DNA from: Clostridiales bacterium UBA6114
GTDB taxonomy: Bacteria > Bacillota > Clostridia > Oscillospirales > Butyricicoccaceae
Assembly: GCA_002423435.1 (NCBI GenBank)
Contig: DIWE01000010.1
Location: 29,987-93,986, forward strand
Direction of reading: 5' to 3'
Length of the DNA stretch: 64,000 nucleotides
Part shown: piece by piece, positions 15,866-24,410 of the stretch
How positions within the stretch are numbered: the first letter of the stretch is position 1
Layout of the letters: each line of letters starts with the position of its first letter
The notes under the pieces: model-generated
What the model saw: only the letters and a program-made list of their open reading frames with translations
Databases searched by the model: none
What the model was told of the DNA's origin: nothing
Made by a program: the position numbers and the translations under genes

Positions 15866-16440
15866 GGCGATTCCTCCTTGCTTTGCGTAAGGATTTTCTC
15901 GGCCGCGATATAGTCGTTCCAAAACATCATGACCGATCGGACGGAGCTTAAAAAAAGTCCCGCAAGGATCGCGGAGTAAATCAGATACATCGGGACGTTC
16001 ATGGCCGGAGACGTCTGCCCGAAGCCGTACATCATTCTGACAAACCGGAACGCATAAAAGGTGAGCACCAGGTATCCGAGCGTTGTAATGATGCCGGCGG
16101 CGACAAATACGGTTTTCGAAAGCTTGCCCGGCAGCTTTTCGGCCACGATGGTCACGCCGAGGTGCGCCTTTTGGCGCACGCCGATACTGACGCCGATAAA
16201 AATTCCGCAGATCATCAGGTATCGGGATGCCTCCTCGCCGTACTGGTTGGGGATTTTCAGAATAAACCGCATCACGATTCCCGCGATTACAAAGACGCAC
16301 ATCAGCGCAAAGCAGACAATTGTAATGAAGCTTTCGGCCCTGGAAAGCGCGCGATCTGCCATGACAAGCCGGCGGTAACGGTTAATTTTGTCCGCTTCAT
16401 TTTGCGCCTTTTTTGTATTTCCATTGAATCGATCCCGCAT
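15859..16440 (-). CDS. dctQ: TRAP transporter small permease subunit
   Basis: A 193-residue four-helix membrane protein of the DctQ family (FMRFILKIPNQYGEEASRY-type motif: VMRFILKIPNQYGEEASRY), lying between dctP and dctM as usual. The start ATG at 16440 follows GAGGTG. The 103-nt gap after dctP contains no gene. Confidence 0.9.
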   Translation of the reverse strand: MRDRFNGNTKKAQNEADKINRYRRLVMADRALSRAESFITIVCFALMCVFVIAGIVMRFILKIPNQYGEEASRYLMICGIFIGVSIGVRQKAHLGVTIVAEKLPGKLSKTVFVAAGIITTLGYLVLTFYAFRFVRMMYGFGQTSPAMNVPMYLIYSAILAGLFLSSVRSVMMFWNDYIAAEKILTQSKEESPW

Positions 16441-16543
16441 GCTTTCACCTCGCAACATCCAATCAAATTTTCCGCTGGGAGCGCCGCAAAATGCATGAAT
16501 ATGCGTCTCGCGACACCCCCGGTCCGGCAAGGTTCCGCTCCGC

Positions 16544-17608
16544 CTATTTGAGTGCATCTATCGCGTCGATGTCCGACTGGAGCACCTTGTTTCCGATATA
16601 GGTATCCCAGACCTTTGACTGAATGGCGTCCTGCCATGCCTTGCGCTCTTCCGGCGTGTAAACACGCACCGTAGTCCCCTCTGTTTTCATCTGCTCGATA
16701 TACTTTAATTCCGCGTCCTTCAGGTAATTCCGCTCATAGTCGCGTGCCTCGATTGCGGCCTCTTTCAGAATTTCCTGGCAATCGGCGGGCAGCTTATCCC
16801 ATGTCGTTTTGCTGACGACAAGCGGCAGCGGGCTGTAAATCGCGTCCACGCAGTCGAGATAGGGCGCAACTGTGTAAAGCTTGCTGGTAAAAATAGAAGA
16901 GATGGACACCGAGGCGCCGTCCACCGTTCCGTTTTGCACCGCCGTGAAGACCTCGCTGAAAGCCATCGGGACCGGGTTTGCGTTCATCGCCTTGATCCAC
17001 GCCATAAACACCTCGTTCTCCATGACGCGGATATTGAGCCCGGCGGCGTCGGAGGGGGTCTGCATCGTTTTTTTGCTGGTCGCAATCGGGAAGAATCCGG
17101 CTTCCCAGTAGGCGAGGCCGACCATGCCCGATCTCTCCAGAATGTCGAATTTGGACTGCCCGAATTCGCCGTCCAAGCAGCGGTAGGCGTGCTCCCTGCT
17201 GTCGAACAGATAGGGAAGGTCGAAAACCAGAAAGCTGGAGTCGAAATTGGCGAGCGGAGCCGTCGCGCCGAGCGCGATATCGACGGTTCCCATCTGGGCC
17301 CCTTCAAAAAGCTCTCTTTCCCCGCCGAGCTGAGCGCTCGGATAAATCTCGAGCCTCATTTTTCCGCCGCTTCTTTCAACGAGCAGCTTATCGAGATATT
17401 CAAGGCCGTACTGATAGGGGTGGTCGGCCGCCACGGTATGCCCCGCTTTCAGCACGTATTGCGCCGTGCCCGATGCGTCCCCGCCTCCTTGAGCGCCCGC
17501 CGTGCCGGAGGACGTCCGGGAGGGGGCCGACACATTGGAGGGAGAGCCGCAGGCCGCCAGAGTAATCGCCAGAATCACGGCTAAAAACGCGGACATTCTT
17601 TTCCTCAT
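16544..17608 (-). CDS. dctP: TRAP transporter substrate-binding lipoprotein
   Basis: A 354-residue solute-binding protein. It has a signal peptide ending in a lipobox (ITLAACGS), then a Ser/Gly-rich tether and the DctP fold: VLKAGHTVAADHPYQYGLEYL, GTVDIALGATAPLANFD and LNIRVMENEVF, whose arginine normally grips the substrate carboxylate. The ATG at 17608 follows AAGGAGG. Its closest relative in the window is the DctP at 21321-22415. The ligand is presumably an organic acid metabolised by the adjacent MmgE/PrpD and SDR enzymes. Confidence 0.93.
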   Translation of the reverse strand: MRKRMSAFLAVILAITLAACGSPSNVSAPSRTSSGTAGAQGGGDASGTAQYVLKAGHTVAADHPYQYGLEYLDKLLVERSGGKMRLEIYPSAQLGGERELFEGAQMGTVDIALGATAPLANFDSSFLVFDLPYLFDSREHAYRCLDGEFGQSKFDILERSGMVGLAYWEAGFFPIATSKKTMQTPSDAAGLNIRVMENEVFMAWIKAMNANPVPMAFSEVFTAVQNGTVDGASVSISSIFTSKLYTVAPYLDCVDAIYSPLPLVVSKTTWDKLPADCQEILKEAAIEARDYERNYLKDAELKYIEQMKTEGTTVRVYTPEERKAWQDAIQSKVWDTYIGNKVLQSDIDAIDALK

Positions 17609-17699
17609 AGTCTTTGCCTCCTTGCTTTTTCGAACTTGCATCCGCTTTTCACGTCGAGGGTCGTGTGCATATCAAACCGGCGATAGCCCCTTCCCGGCT

Positions 17700-19079
17700 T
17701 CAGGATATCAGCTTGATCAGCTCGTCAAGGTTCTGGAGCTTTTCGAGATTCCCGATCAGACCGATGATTGTATCCTGCTCGATTCTGCCGATATGGTGGC
17801 CGGCCATAAAGCGGAATTTTTCGACCGCCTCGTCCCAGGTGACCGCGTTCTCGGGATCGCCCTTCGGGTAATCGATATGCGAGGTGTATTCGCTGCCGTC
17901 TTTCATCCTTACGATAACGGTGCAGGGGTAGTACTTCGGATAAACCGCTTCCGCTTCGGGGTCGAGCTCCCATTTCACCTTGCGCGCAAGCGCGAGCACC
18001 TCGGGGTCCCGGATCGACTCGTTGGTATATTCCGCGATTGTCTCCCTGCCCTTGACCATGCCGACCGCGATCGCGTACGGCAGGCTGAACTGCGCGTCGA
18101 CAACGGTCTTCGGGTCCGCCTTCGTTTCCGGGGGAATGGTAAGTACCTTGATGGAATATTTGTTGACCTTGGCGAGGATCGACTCGACGTTCGAAACGTC
18201 CACTCCCTGCCTGTACAGGTCCAGCGCGCAGTCGGCGAGCGGCGCGGAAAACCGGCAGCAGGCGTGCACCTTGATGCTCGTATCCGCCATTTCCCATCTC
18301 TTGCCGAACTCGTCGATGATTTTTCCGTAATCCCATATGTCCTTGTAGGAATATGCCCTGATAAACCCGTCCTGGCCGTCCCATACGCTCGTCGGAGCGG
18401 TGTAGCCTCTCATGGCCATCAGCGCGCCGAGCGCCCCGCTCATTGCGGGATTGCCCGCCTGAAATCTCTTCGACCAGGTCCCCTGCGCCTTCCACTCGAG
18501 AAGCCCCGCCGCCTGGCTCCCGGCAAGGCCCAGCGCATAGGTGATCTTCCCGGAATCAAGGCCCAGGATCTTCGCGCACCCTCCCGCCGCGCCGAAAACG
18601 CCGCATGTCCCGGTCGGATGGAAGCCCTGGTAATAGGTCTGACCGAGGAATGCTTCGCCGAGCCGTATGGTGATTTCCGATCCGTAGGCAAAGGCGGTAA
18701 TCAGATCCCTGCCGCTTTTTTTGTATCTCTCGGCCAGGGACAAAACCGCCGGGAACACGACGACGGAGGAATGCTGCGTGCCCTCGCGGTGGTCGTCGTC
18801 CATGTCGAACGCGTGACCCATCGTGCCGTTTGCCAGAGCGGCAAGAGGCGCGGAGGTTTTCAAGTTGCAGCCGATTACCGTGCTGGTGGGAGTGCCTCCC
18901 AGATCCTTGACCGTGTCCACGATGATTCTGCTGGATTCGATATGCTTTGAAGCCAGAATGTTGCCGAGAAGATCGAGGATAAATTTTTTGCTGTTGTCCA
19001 CCACATGTCGGGGAAGGTCTTCAAATTTCAAATCAGCACCGATATCCGCGACCTGTTGGGAAAGAGTTTTACTGTTCAT
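17700..19079 (-). CDS. MmgE/PrpD family protein
   Basis: A 459-residue protein of the MmgE/PrpD superfamily, which includes 2-methylcitrate dehydratase and cis-aconitate decarboxylase. Recognised segments are GHAFDMDDDHREGTQHSSVVVFPAVL, HPTGTCGVFGAAGG and KVHACCRFSAP. Members act on branched tricarboxylic or related acids; the exact substrate is not predictable. The ATG at 19079 follows AAGGAGG, 5 nt away. A sigma-54 promoter lies 100 nt upstream, making this the first gene of the MmgE-dctPQM-SDR operon. Confidence 0.88.
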   Translation of the reverse strand: MNSKTLSQQVADIGADLKFEDLPRHVVDNSKKFILDLLGNILASKHIESSRIIVDTVKDLGGTPTSTVIGCNLKTSAPLAALANGTMGHAFDMDDDHREGTQHSSVVVFPAVLSLAERYKKSGRDLITAFAYGSEITIRLGEAFLGQTYYQGFHPTGTCGVFGAAGGCAKILGLDSGKITYALGLAGSQAAGLLEWKAQGTWSKRFQAGNPAMSGALGALMAMRGYTAPTSVWDGQDGFIRAYSYKDIWDYGKIIDEFGKRWEMADTSIKVHACCRFSAPLADCALDLYRQGVDVSNVESILAKVNKYSIKVLTIPPETKADPKTVVDAQFSLPYAIAVGMVKGRETIAEYTNESIRDPEVLALARKVKWELDPEAEAVYPKYYPCTVIVRMKDGSEYTSHIDYPKGDPENAVTWDEAVEKFRFMAGHHIGRIEQDTIIGLIGNLEKLQNLDELIKLIS

Positions 19080-19178
19080 GGGCGCCTCCTTCAAGCTTCC
19101 TTAAGAATTTTTACGGCCGGACGATCGCGGCGATTTTTTCCTGCGCGGCCAGCCCGATACCGTACACACCCTTAATAA

Positions 19179-19194
19179 AGCAAATTGTGTGCCA
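19179..19194 (-). promoter_or_regulatory. sigma-54 promoter of the MmgE/PrpD-dctPQM-SDR operon
   Basis: On the minus strand TGGCAC-ACAAT-TTGCT matches the -24/-12 consensus TGGCAC-N5-TTGCW exactly. It lies in the gap after the SDR stop (19225) and 100 nt before the MmgE/PrpD start. Confidence 0.85.
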
Positions 19195-19224
19195 ACCCGG
19201 TTTCGCATGAATACCGGCGGCGCT

Positions 19225-19986
19225 TTACGACATTGCGAAATAGCCGCCGTCCACATTGAGGAATACGCCGCTCACATACGCGGCGGCGTCGGACGCGAGA
19301 AACAGGCACGCGCCCTTTAAATCCTCCGGGAGGCCGAAACGCCCCGAGGGGACGCGGGAGAGGACTTTTGCGGTTCTGACCGGGTCGTTTTTGATTGCCG
19401 CGATCATATCGGTATCCATATAGCCGGGGGCGACGCAGTTGTAGGTGATGCCGTATTTGCCGCAGTCGTTTGAAAACGACTTTGTAAGCTGCAAAACGCC
19501 GCCCTTGCAGGCGGAGTACGGCGCCACGCCGACGCCGCCGAAAAAGGCGAGCATTGAGGAGATGTTGATCACTCTTCCGTGCCCCCTCGGCATCATCGCC
19601 TTTGTAGCCTTCTGCGTCATAAGATAGACCGCGATCAGATTCGTGTCGATCAGGCGCCTGATTTCCTCGAGCGGGACCTCGTCGGCCCTGCACCGGTACT
19701 GTATGGCCGCGTTGTTTATTAGCACGTCCAGTTCTCCCTGAAGTCTTTCCATCGCCTCGCCGAACGCCCTGTCGACCTCCTCGGCGATTCCGAGATCCGC
19801 TCGGACGCCGTGGCATTTGTAGCCTCTCTGGCGGAATTCCTCGGGCACGGTATAGGCCTTTTTGGACGAGCCGATGATAACGACCTCGCAGCCCGCCTCA
19901 AGAAAGCCCTCCGCGATGGCGTGGCCGCAGCCTCGGGTGCCCCCGGTCACAATGACCTTTCTTCCTTCGATGTTGAAATGATTCAT
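19225..19986 (-). CDS. SDR family oxidoreductase (paralogue 2, under the RNA element)
   Basis: A 253-residue short-chain dehydrogenase with TGGTRGCG, NNAA, catalytic Ser in INISSM and YSACKGG. It is a close paralogue of the SDR at 13797-14558; the two bracket the MmgE/TRAP genes. The ATG at 19986 is preceded by GGAGG inside the same switchable stem seen before the sirtuin gene. No terminator was found between it and the MBL-fold gene upstream, so it may be co-transcribed from that gene's sigma-54 promoter and controlled separately at translation. Confidence 0.88.
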   Translation of the reverse strand: MNHFNIEGRKVIVTGGTRGCGHAIAEGFLEAGCEVVIIGSSKKAYTVPEEFRQRGYKCHGVRADLGIAEEVDRAFGEAMERLQGELDVLINNAAIQYRCRADEVPLEEIRRLIDTNLIAVYLMTQKATKAMMPRGHGRVINISSMLAFFGGVGVAPYSACKGGVLQLTKSFSNDCGKYGITYNCVAPGYMDTDMIAAIKNDPVRTAKVLSRVPSGRFGLPEDLKGACLFLASDAAAYVSGVFLNVDGGYFAMS

Positions 19987-20127
19987 AATAACCTCCATTC
20001 GCTCCGCGAGCAAATCAAACCTTAAAGACCTCCAGACGAATGGAGGTTATTGGCATGTGCCGCGGTTGCCGCTTTAAGGCGAGCGGCACGCCTTTTATTG
20101 CTGTAGTGTGATTTTTTCACACCACAG
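19984..20127 (-). promoter_or_regulatory. candidate translational riboswitch, copy 2 (SDR leader)
   Basis: Minus-strand copy of the element before the sirtuin gene; the fold (20092 down to 20052) is identical to copy 1. The upstream hairpin H1 (20127-20101) has 11-bp arms with one mismatch around five A residues. The anti-SD strand (20051-20037) is perfectly complementary over 15 bp to the SD strand (20001-19987). The competing local hairpin is ACCTCC/GGAGGT (20047-20042 with 20033-20028). Confidence 0.7.
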
Positions 20128-20157
20128 CTTCATTCTTTTTGTTATCGAAATGGTGCC

Positions 20158-20877
20158 TTATATGTGCGGAGGATAGGAGCCGTGCTCAAAAATCAGCGGC
20201 TCGTGGCTCGGCAGGATGCGGTAGCCGAGGGCCTTGATTTTGTCAAGGCTTTCATAGTAGGAAACGAGATCGGTATGATAGCTGCTGCAGGCCATCGGTT
20301 CGCTCTCAAAGCATTCGTACAGCCCGACCAAATCGCCGACAATCACGTACTTTCCCCTTGATGTATCGACGACGACCGACTGCGAGCCCGGGCTGTGTCC
20401 CGGGGTGAGGATTACGGAGATGCCCCCAAAAAGACCGCAATCGCCGTTTAATACCTTGTATTCGGTGTTGAAGATCACTTTGTGGTCGTAAGAGTTTTTG
20501 TGCAGGACGATCGGCGCCGCCGCATACTGAAGCTCGGCTTTCTGAACATAGAATACCGCGTTCGGAAAGAGCTGGTTGTTGCCGGCATGGTCCCAATGCA
20601 GATGCGTCAGAATCACGTCGGTGATCTCCCCGGGCCTTACGCCAAGGGACAAAAGCGCGGCGAGGGGCTCCTGCTCTTTTGTGCGGGTGTAGGGCTGGTA
20701 GCGGTGATCGGGCGCGGTGCCTCCGGTATCGACCAGCACCCGGCGCTCCCCGTCGGTCAGATACCACATGATGAGCGGCATCTCCATCGTCTTTCCCGGA
20801 TCCTTCATAAACGCCATGTTGCTTTTCTGGCGCACAATGGAACCGACCTTGAGAGGATAAATGGTATATTGGCTCAT
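20158..20877 (-). CDS. MBL-fold metallo-hydrolase (lactonase-like)
   Basis: A 239-residue metallo-beta-lactamase-fold enzyme. Metal ligands are THLHWDHAG (HxHxDH), TPGHSPGSQ, the bridging Asp in GDLVGL and a final His in PSHEPL. This pattern matches the N-acyl-homoserine-lactonase branch, but in an organic-acid catabolic cluster it may open another lactone. The start at 20877 follows AAGGGAG. It is transcribed from the minus-strand sigma-54 promoter at 20964-20979 and may continue into the SDR gene. Confidence 0.85.
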   Translation of the reverse strand: MSQYTIYPLKVGSIVRQKSNMAFMKDPGKTMEMPLIMWYLTDGERRVLVDTGGTAPDHRYQPYTRTKEQEPLAALLSLGVRPGEITDVILTHLHWDHAGNNQLFPNAVFYVQKAELQYAAAPIVLHKNSYDHKVIFNTEYKVLNGDCGLFGGISVILTPGHSPGSQSVVVDTSRGKYVIVGDLVGLYECFESEPMACSSYHTDLVSYYESLDKIKALGYRILPSHEPLIFEHGSYPPHI

Positions 20878-20900
20878 TTCGCATCTCCCTTTTTCCGGTC

Positions 20901-20931
20901 GCCCGGACGGCGTTTTACGCTCCGCCCGGGC
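20901..20931 (-). promoter_or_regulatory. GC-rich hairpin in the 5' leader of the MBL-fold gene
   Basis: GCCCGG/CCGGGC arms with an inner CGG/CCG extension, between the predicted transcript start (about 20952) and the start codon. On the plus strand it is followed by a T-rich tract, but no plus-strand gene lies upstream to terminate. Its role is unclear. Confidence 0.4.
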
Positions 20932-20963
20932 CGCTTTATTTTTCAATGGATACTAAAATAGTG

Positions 20964-20979
20964 AGCAAACAACGTGCCA
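20964..20979 (-). promoter_or_regulatory. sigma-54 promoter of the MBL-fold gene
   Basis: On the minus strand TGGCAC-GTTGT-TTGCT is an exact match to the -24/-12 consensus, 87 nt upstream of the start codon at 20877. Confidence 0.85.
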
Positions 20980-21055
20980 GCAAAAAAACGGCGGTATCCG
21001 CTTCATGAATGAAGCTGTGAAAAAACGGTATGAACGAGCCTTACGTTGTGAGCCG

Positions 21056-21092
21056 GTTGCAAGGTTGCGTTTCAAGGGAGCAACGCCGCAAC
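21056..21092. promoter_or_regulatory. candidate upstream activator site between divergent sigma-54 promoters
   Basis: GTTGC-AAG-GTTGC (21056-21068) and GCAAC-GCC-GCAAC (21080-21092) form a 13-bp inverted repeat, 10 of 13 positions complementary. It lies about 77 bp from the minus-strand -24 element and 140 bp from the plus-strand one, a normal place for an enhancer-binding-protein site. The rest of the 20878-21320 gap holds no convincing gene. Confidence 0.6.
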
Positions 21093-21231
21093 GCCGCCTG
21101 CCCCGGCCGCCGTCCTTCCGGCGGCCTGTCCGCATCCGGGAGGAGAGCGAGAGGCATATGTCCCGGTTTCTTCCGGCATCGGCGCATAAAAAGAATTTTC
21201 GGGCATGGTCATTTCAAGGCGTCCCGAATGT

Positions 21232-21247
21232 TGGCACATTCCTTGCT
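21232..21247 (+). promoter_or_regulatory. sigma-54 promoter of the second TRAP/symporter operon
   Basis: TGGCAC-ATTCC-TTGCT, an exact -24/-12 match, 74 nt before the dctP start at 21321. Confidence 0.88.
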
Positions 21248-21320
21248 CTATACCAAGGCAAGGAAGCTTTTGGCCGGGATTAAAGCGGCGCTTTGATTCC
21301 GATTCAGAAAGGAGAAAAAA

Positions 21321-22415
21321 ATGAAAAGCCTCGGTTTAATTAAAAAATGTGTCTGTATCGCGCTTTTTGCAGGTATGCTTTTTGCCGCTATGTCATGCGG
21401 CAACTCAAACGGCGGCGCGCCGGCCTCGTCCGCGCCCTCGCCCACAGCCTCGCCGTCCGAAGCCCCCAAAGCGCCGGAAGGAAACCCGATTGTATTGAAG
21501 GCGGCTCATGTCCTCGCGGCGGACCACCCGTACAATCTGGGCATGACGAAAATGAACGAGCTTTTAAAGGAGAAGACGAACGGGCAGATAAGCCTTGATA
21601 TCTTCCCCGCTTCCCAACTGGGCAATGAAAGGGAGCTCGCGGAGGGAATCCAGCTCGGCACGGTGGATATCGCTCTGGCGGCGTCGTCCGTTATCGCAAA
21701 TTTTGACCGGAATTTTGGGATATTCGACCTTCCGTTCCTGTTTGAAAACAGGGAACACGCCTACAAGTTCCTTGACGGTGACCTCGGCAAAGCGTATCTT
21801 GACGAGCTTTTCGATTATAAAATGATCGGGCTCGGCTATTGGGAGACGGGGTTTTCCAAGCTTTGCAACAGCAAACGCCCCATATCCACCCCGGATCAGG
21901 TGGCGGGACTGAATATCCGGACGATGGAAAGCGCGCCGTACATGCTTTACTTTTCGACGCTTCGAGCAAATCCGGTTCCCATGGGCTGGGGCGATATTTA
22001 TACGGGCCTGCAAAACGGCACGATCGACGGCCTGACAAATCCGATTACCGCGATCTACACGAGCCACTTAAACGATTACGCCAAATATCTGTCGAAGGAC
22101 GACAGCCACTATTGCCCGATCGTGATGATCATGAGTCCGAGCGCGTATGAAAAGCTGACCCCCGAGCAGCAAACGGCGATCAGGGAAAGCGAGGAGGAGG
22201 CGCGGCATTATGAAAGGGAATGCGTGCTTTTAGGGGAAGAAAAGCTGTATCAGGCGTTTCAGGATGAAGGCGGCACGATCGTCGAGCTGGACAGGTCGGT
22301 TTGGATGAATACGCCCGCCGTCGAGGCTGTGTACGACAGCATTGTGCCCGAGATCATCCCCCAGGAGATCATCGATCGGTGCAGGGCGCTCAGCACAGCA
22401 GGCAAGGCCGGTTAA
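21321..22415 (+). CDS. dctP: TRAP transporter substrate-binding lipoprotein (second system)
   Basis: A 364-residue lipoprotein. The signal peptide ends in AAMSCG and is followed by a Ser/Pro/Ala-rich tether. DctP motifs include LKAAHVLAADHPYNLG, LGTVDIALAASSVIANFD, LNIRTMESAPYM (carboxylate-binding Arg) and GLQNGTIDGLTNP. The start follows AAAGGAG. It is the first gene downstream of the plus-strand sigma-54 promoter. Similarity to the other DctP suggests the two systems import related compounds. Confidence 0.93.
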   Translation: MKSLGLIKKCVCIALFAGMLFAAMSCGNSNGGAPASSAPSPTASPSEAPKAPEGNPIVLKAAHVLAADHPYNLGMTKMNELLKEKTNGQISLDIFPASQLGNERELAEGIQLGTVDIALAASSVIANFDRNFGIFDLPFLFENREHAYKFLDGDLGKAYLDELFDYKMIGLGYWETGFSKLCNSKRPISTPDQVAGLNIRTMESAPYMLYFSTLRANPVPMGWGDIYTGLQNGTIDGLTNPITAIYTSHLNDYAKYLSKDDSHYCPIVMIMSPSAYEKLTPEQQTAIRESEEEARHYERECVLLGEEKLYQAFQDEGGTIVELDRSVWMNTPAVEAVYDSIVPEIIPQEIIDRCRALSTAGKAG

Positions 22416-22502
22416 CGTCTTATGGAGCGGCGGACTGCCCCCGTTTTGAAGTTTTACAGGCGGTCCGCCGTTTGAGCCGTAGTCGGAAGGATGGAGGTTT
22501 TT

Positions 22503-23063
22503 ATGGGTAAAAGGGGAAAAGACGCTTCCTTTTTCATAAAAGCAAAACCGTTTCATCGCGTATTGGAGGGCGTCAGAGCCATCCAGAGCTATGTCACGAT
22601 CACCTGCTTTATCGGGATGTTCATCATCGCTTTGGTCCTTGTGTTTATGCGCTTTGTTTTGAGGCAGCCTTTCGTATGGGGGGAAGAGGCGGCCCGATAT
22701 CTGATGGTGATCTCTCTCTTCCTCGCCATCAGCATGGGTGTCAAAGAGAAGGTTCATTTGAATGTGGAGTTTTTTGTCTCCAAATTGCCGCCAAAGATGG
22801 CAAGGGCTGTCCTTATAACGACAGGATTTTTAACGACCTTGAGTTACGCTTTTTTATCCGCTTTGGCGATTACCTTTGTAGGCGCGGTGAAAACCTCCAA
22901 TCAGACCTCGGCGGCGCTTAAAATACCGACCTGGATGCTTTATTGCTTTATCGCGGCCGGCTTTGTTTTATGTGTCGTTGAAAGTATATTTGTTTTTTAT
23001 AACGATTTCTTAAAGACAGGTTCGGCCGCTGCGGCGGAGAAGGGCGGAGGTGATCGGAATTGA
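22503..23063 (+). CDS. dctQ: TRAP transporter small permease subunit (second system)
   Basis: A 186-residue four-helix protein with the DctQ signature FMRFVLRQPFVWGEEAARY. The start at 22503 follows GGAGG, and an in-frame ATG 12 nt earlier sits on the ribosome binding site itself. Its stop overlaps the dctM start (TTGA). Confidence 0.9.
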   Translation: MGKRGKDASFFIKAKPFHRVLEGVRAIQSYVTITCFIGMFIIALVLVFMRFVLRQPFVWGEEAARYLMVISLFLAISMGVKEKVHLNVEFFVSKLPPKMARAVLITTGFLTTLSYAFLSALAITFVGAVKTSNQTSAALKIPTWMLYCFIAAGFVLCVVESIFVFYNDFLKTGSAAAAEKGGGDRN

Positions 23064-24334
23064 CGGGAGCACTGTTCGGCACGTTTTTTCTGTTGCTGCT
23101 GATCGGCATGCCCATTGCCGTTTGTCTTCTGGTCTCCACCGCGGTTGCAATCGCCTTTTTTACAAACCTTCCCTTAACCGTCATCATGCAGAAAATTTTT
23201 ACCGCGGTCGATTCCTACAATTTAATGGCCATCCCTTTTTTCATGATATGCGGAGGCCTGTTGGAAAAAGGGGGCGTGTCCAAAAGGCTTGTCGATTTTG
23301 CGAATTCGCTCGTTGGAAATCTTCACGGCGGCCTGGCAATCGTAACATTTCTGGCGTCCGCGTTTTTCGGGGCGATCTCCGGCTCCTCGGCCGCGACAGT
23401 CGCGGCGATCGGCTCGATCATGGTGCCGGCGATGCTCGAGGCGGGCTATCCGCTGAAATTCAGCCTGGCCACGGTGGCGAGCGCGGGGTGGCTCGGGATC
23501 ATCGTTCCGCCGAGTATCCCGATGGTCGTCTTCGGCCTGTCCGGAAACGTTTCAATCGGCGCGCTTTTCATGGGCGGTTTTATACCGGGCGTCCTGCTCG
23601 CCGGCGGTATGTCCGTGTACGCCTATTTCTACGGAAAAAAACACATTCAATCGAAGAAGGCGTTTTCCGCCTCCGAAGTGTTCCGGACATTTAAAGAGGC
23701 GATATGGGCTTTGCTGATGCCGCTTATTATTCTCGGCGGAATTTACGGAGGTGTCTTTACCCCGACGGAAGCGGCCGCGGTCGCGTCCCTTTACGGGCTT
23801 TTCGTCGGCACGCTCGTTTACAGGGAGCTCGACCTTAAAAAGATCGTTTCCGTCATGAAAACCGCGGTTACGACATCGGGCATGATCATGTTCGCCATCG
23901 CGGCCGCTTCCGCCTTCGGGTACCTGCTTACGAGAGAGATGGTGCCCGTCAGGGTTGCGACCCTTATCATGAGCATATCCAAAAGCCCGGCGGTATTTTT
24001 AGCCTTGGTTACGGCGCTTTTGTTTATCGTCGGCACCTTTATGGATACGCTTCCCGCGATCATGATACTGACGCCGATCCTGATCCCCGCTCTTTCGCAG
24101 TACGGCATCGATCCGGTCGCCTTCGGCGTTATTATGGTCATAAACCTCGGCATCGGGCAGATCACCCCGCCCGTCGGGCTTTGCCTCTATGTCGCGGCGA
24201 GCCTTAAGAAAACCGTTATCGAAAACGTGGTGTGCAGGCACCTGCTGATTTATATTTCGGCGGCAACGGCAATCCTTATCTTTTTAATGTGCCTGCCGCA
24301 GATTATCCTGTTTTTGCCGAACCTCATGCTGTAA
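23060..24334 (+). CDS. dctM: TRAP transporter large permease subunit (second system)
   Basis: A 424-residue membrane protein clearly homologous to the DctM at 14582-15865 (GAISGSSAATVAAIGSIMVPAM, GQITPPVGLCLYVAASL). The start is a TTG at 23060 that overlaps the dctQ stop and follows GGAGGTGATC. Together with dctP and dctQ it forms a complete tripartite importer. Confidence 0.93.
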   Translation: MTGALFGTFFLLLLIGMPIAVCLLVSTAVAIAFFTNLPLTVIMQKIFTAVDSYNLMAIPFFMICGGLLEKGGVSKRLVDFANSLVGNLHGGLAIVTFLASAFFGAISGSSAATVAAIGSIMVPAMLEAGYPLKFSLATVASAGWLGIIVPPSIPMVVFGLSGNVSIGALFMGGFIPGVLLAGGMSVYAYFYGKKHIQSKKAFSASEVFRTFKEAIWALLMPLIILGGIYGGVFTPTEAAAVASLYGLFVGTLVYRELDLKKIVSVMKTAVTTSGMIMFAIAAASAFGYLLTREMVPVRVATLIMSISKSPAVFLALVTALLFIVGTFMDTLPAIMILTPILIPALSQYGIDPVAFGVIMVINLGIGQITPPVGLCLYVAASLKKTVIENVVCRHLLIYISAATAILIFLMCLPQIILFLPNLML

Positions 24335-24410
24335 ACAGCGTCTTCAATATTCCGCAAAAACGAAATGGGACCGGTGAGAAAAAAACGATAAATGAGGAGG
24401 TGTGATTTTT

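Noticed and set aside
17502..18950. Long plus-strand open frame opposite MmgE/PrpD
   Set aside because: Its composition is a shadow of the GC-rich minus-strand gene; no start signal or motif was seen.
19080..19178. About 22 open codons on the minus strand ending at a TAA before MmgE/PrpD, possibly the tail of a lost gene
   Set aside because: Too short to identify, and it lies between the sigma-54 promoter and MmgE/PrpD where a leader is expected.
9918..20127. The repeated element as a simple REP/MITE-type DNA repeat
   Set aside because: All three copies are in sense immediately upstream of start codons, with gene-matched anti-SD strands and compensatory base changes.
20101..20127. The TGTGA-N5-TCACA palindrome as a CRP site
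   Set aside because: CRP sites need a 6-bp spacer. The hairpin is matched in position by an unrelated hairpin sequence in copy 3, which suits an RNA stem better.
21005..21283. 92-codon plus-strand reading frame between the divergent promoters
   Set aside because: Arg/Pro-rich nonsense composition, and it covers the activator palindrome and the sigma-54 promoter.
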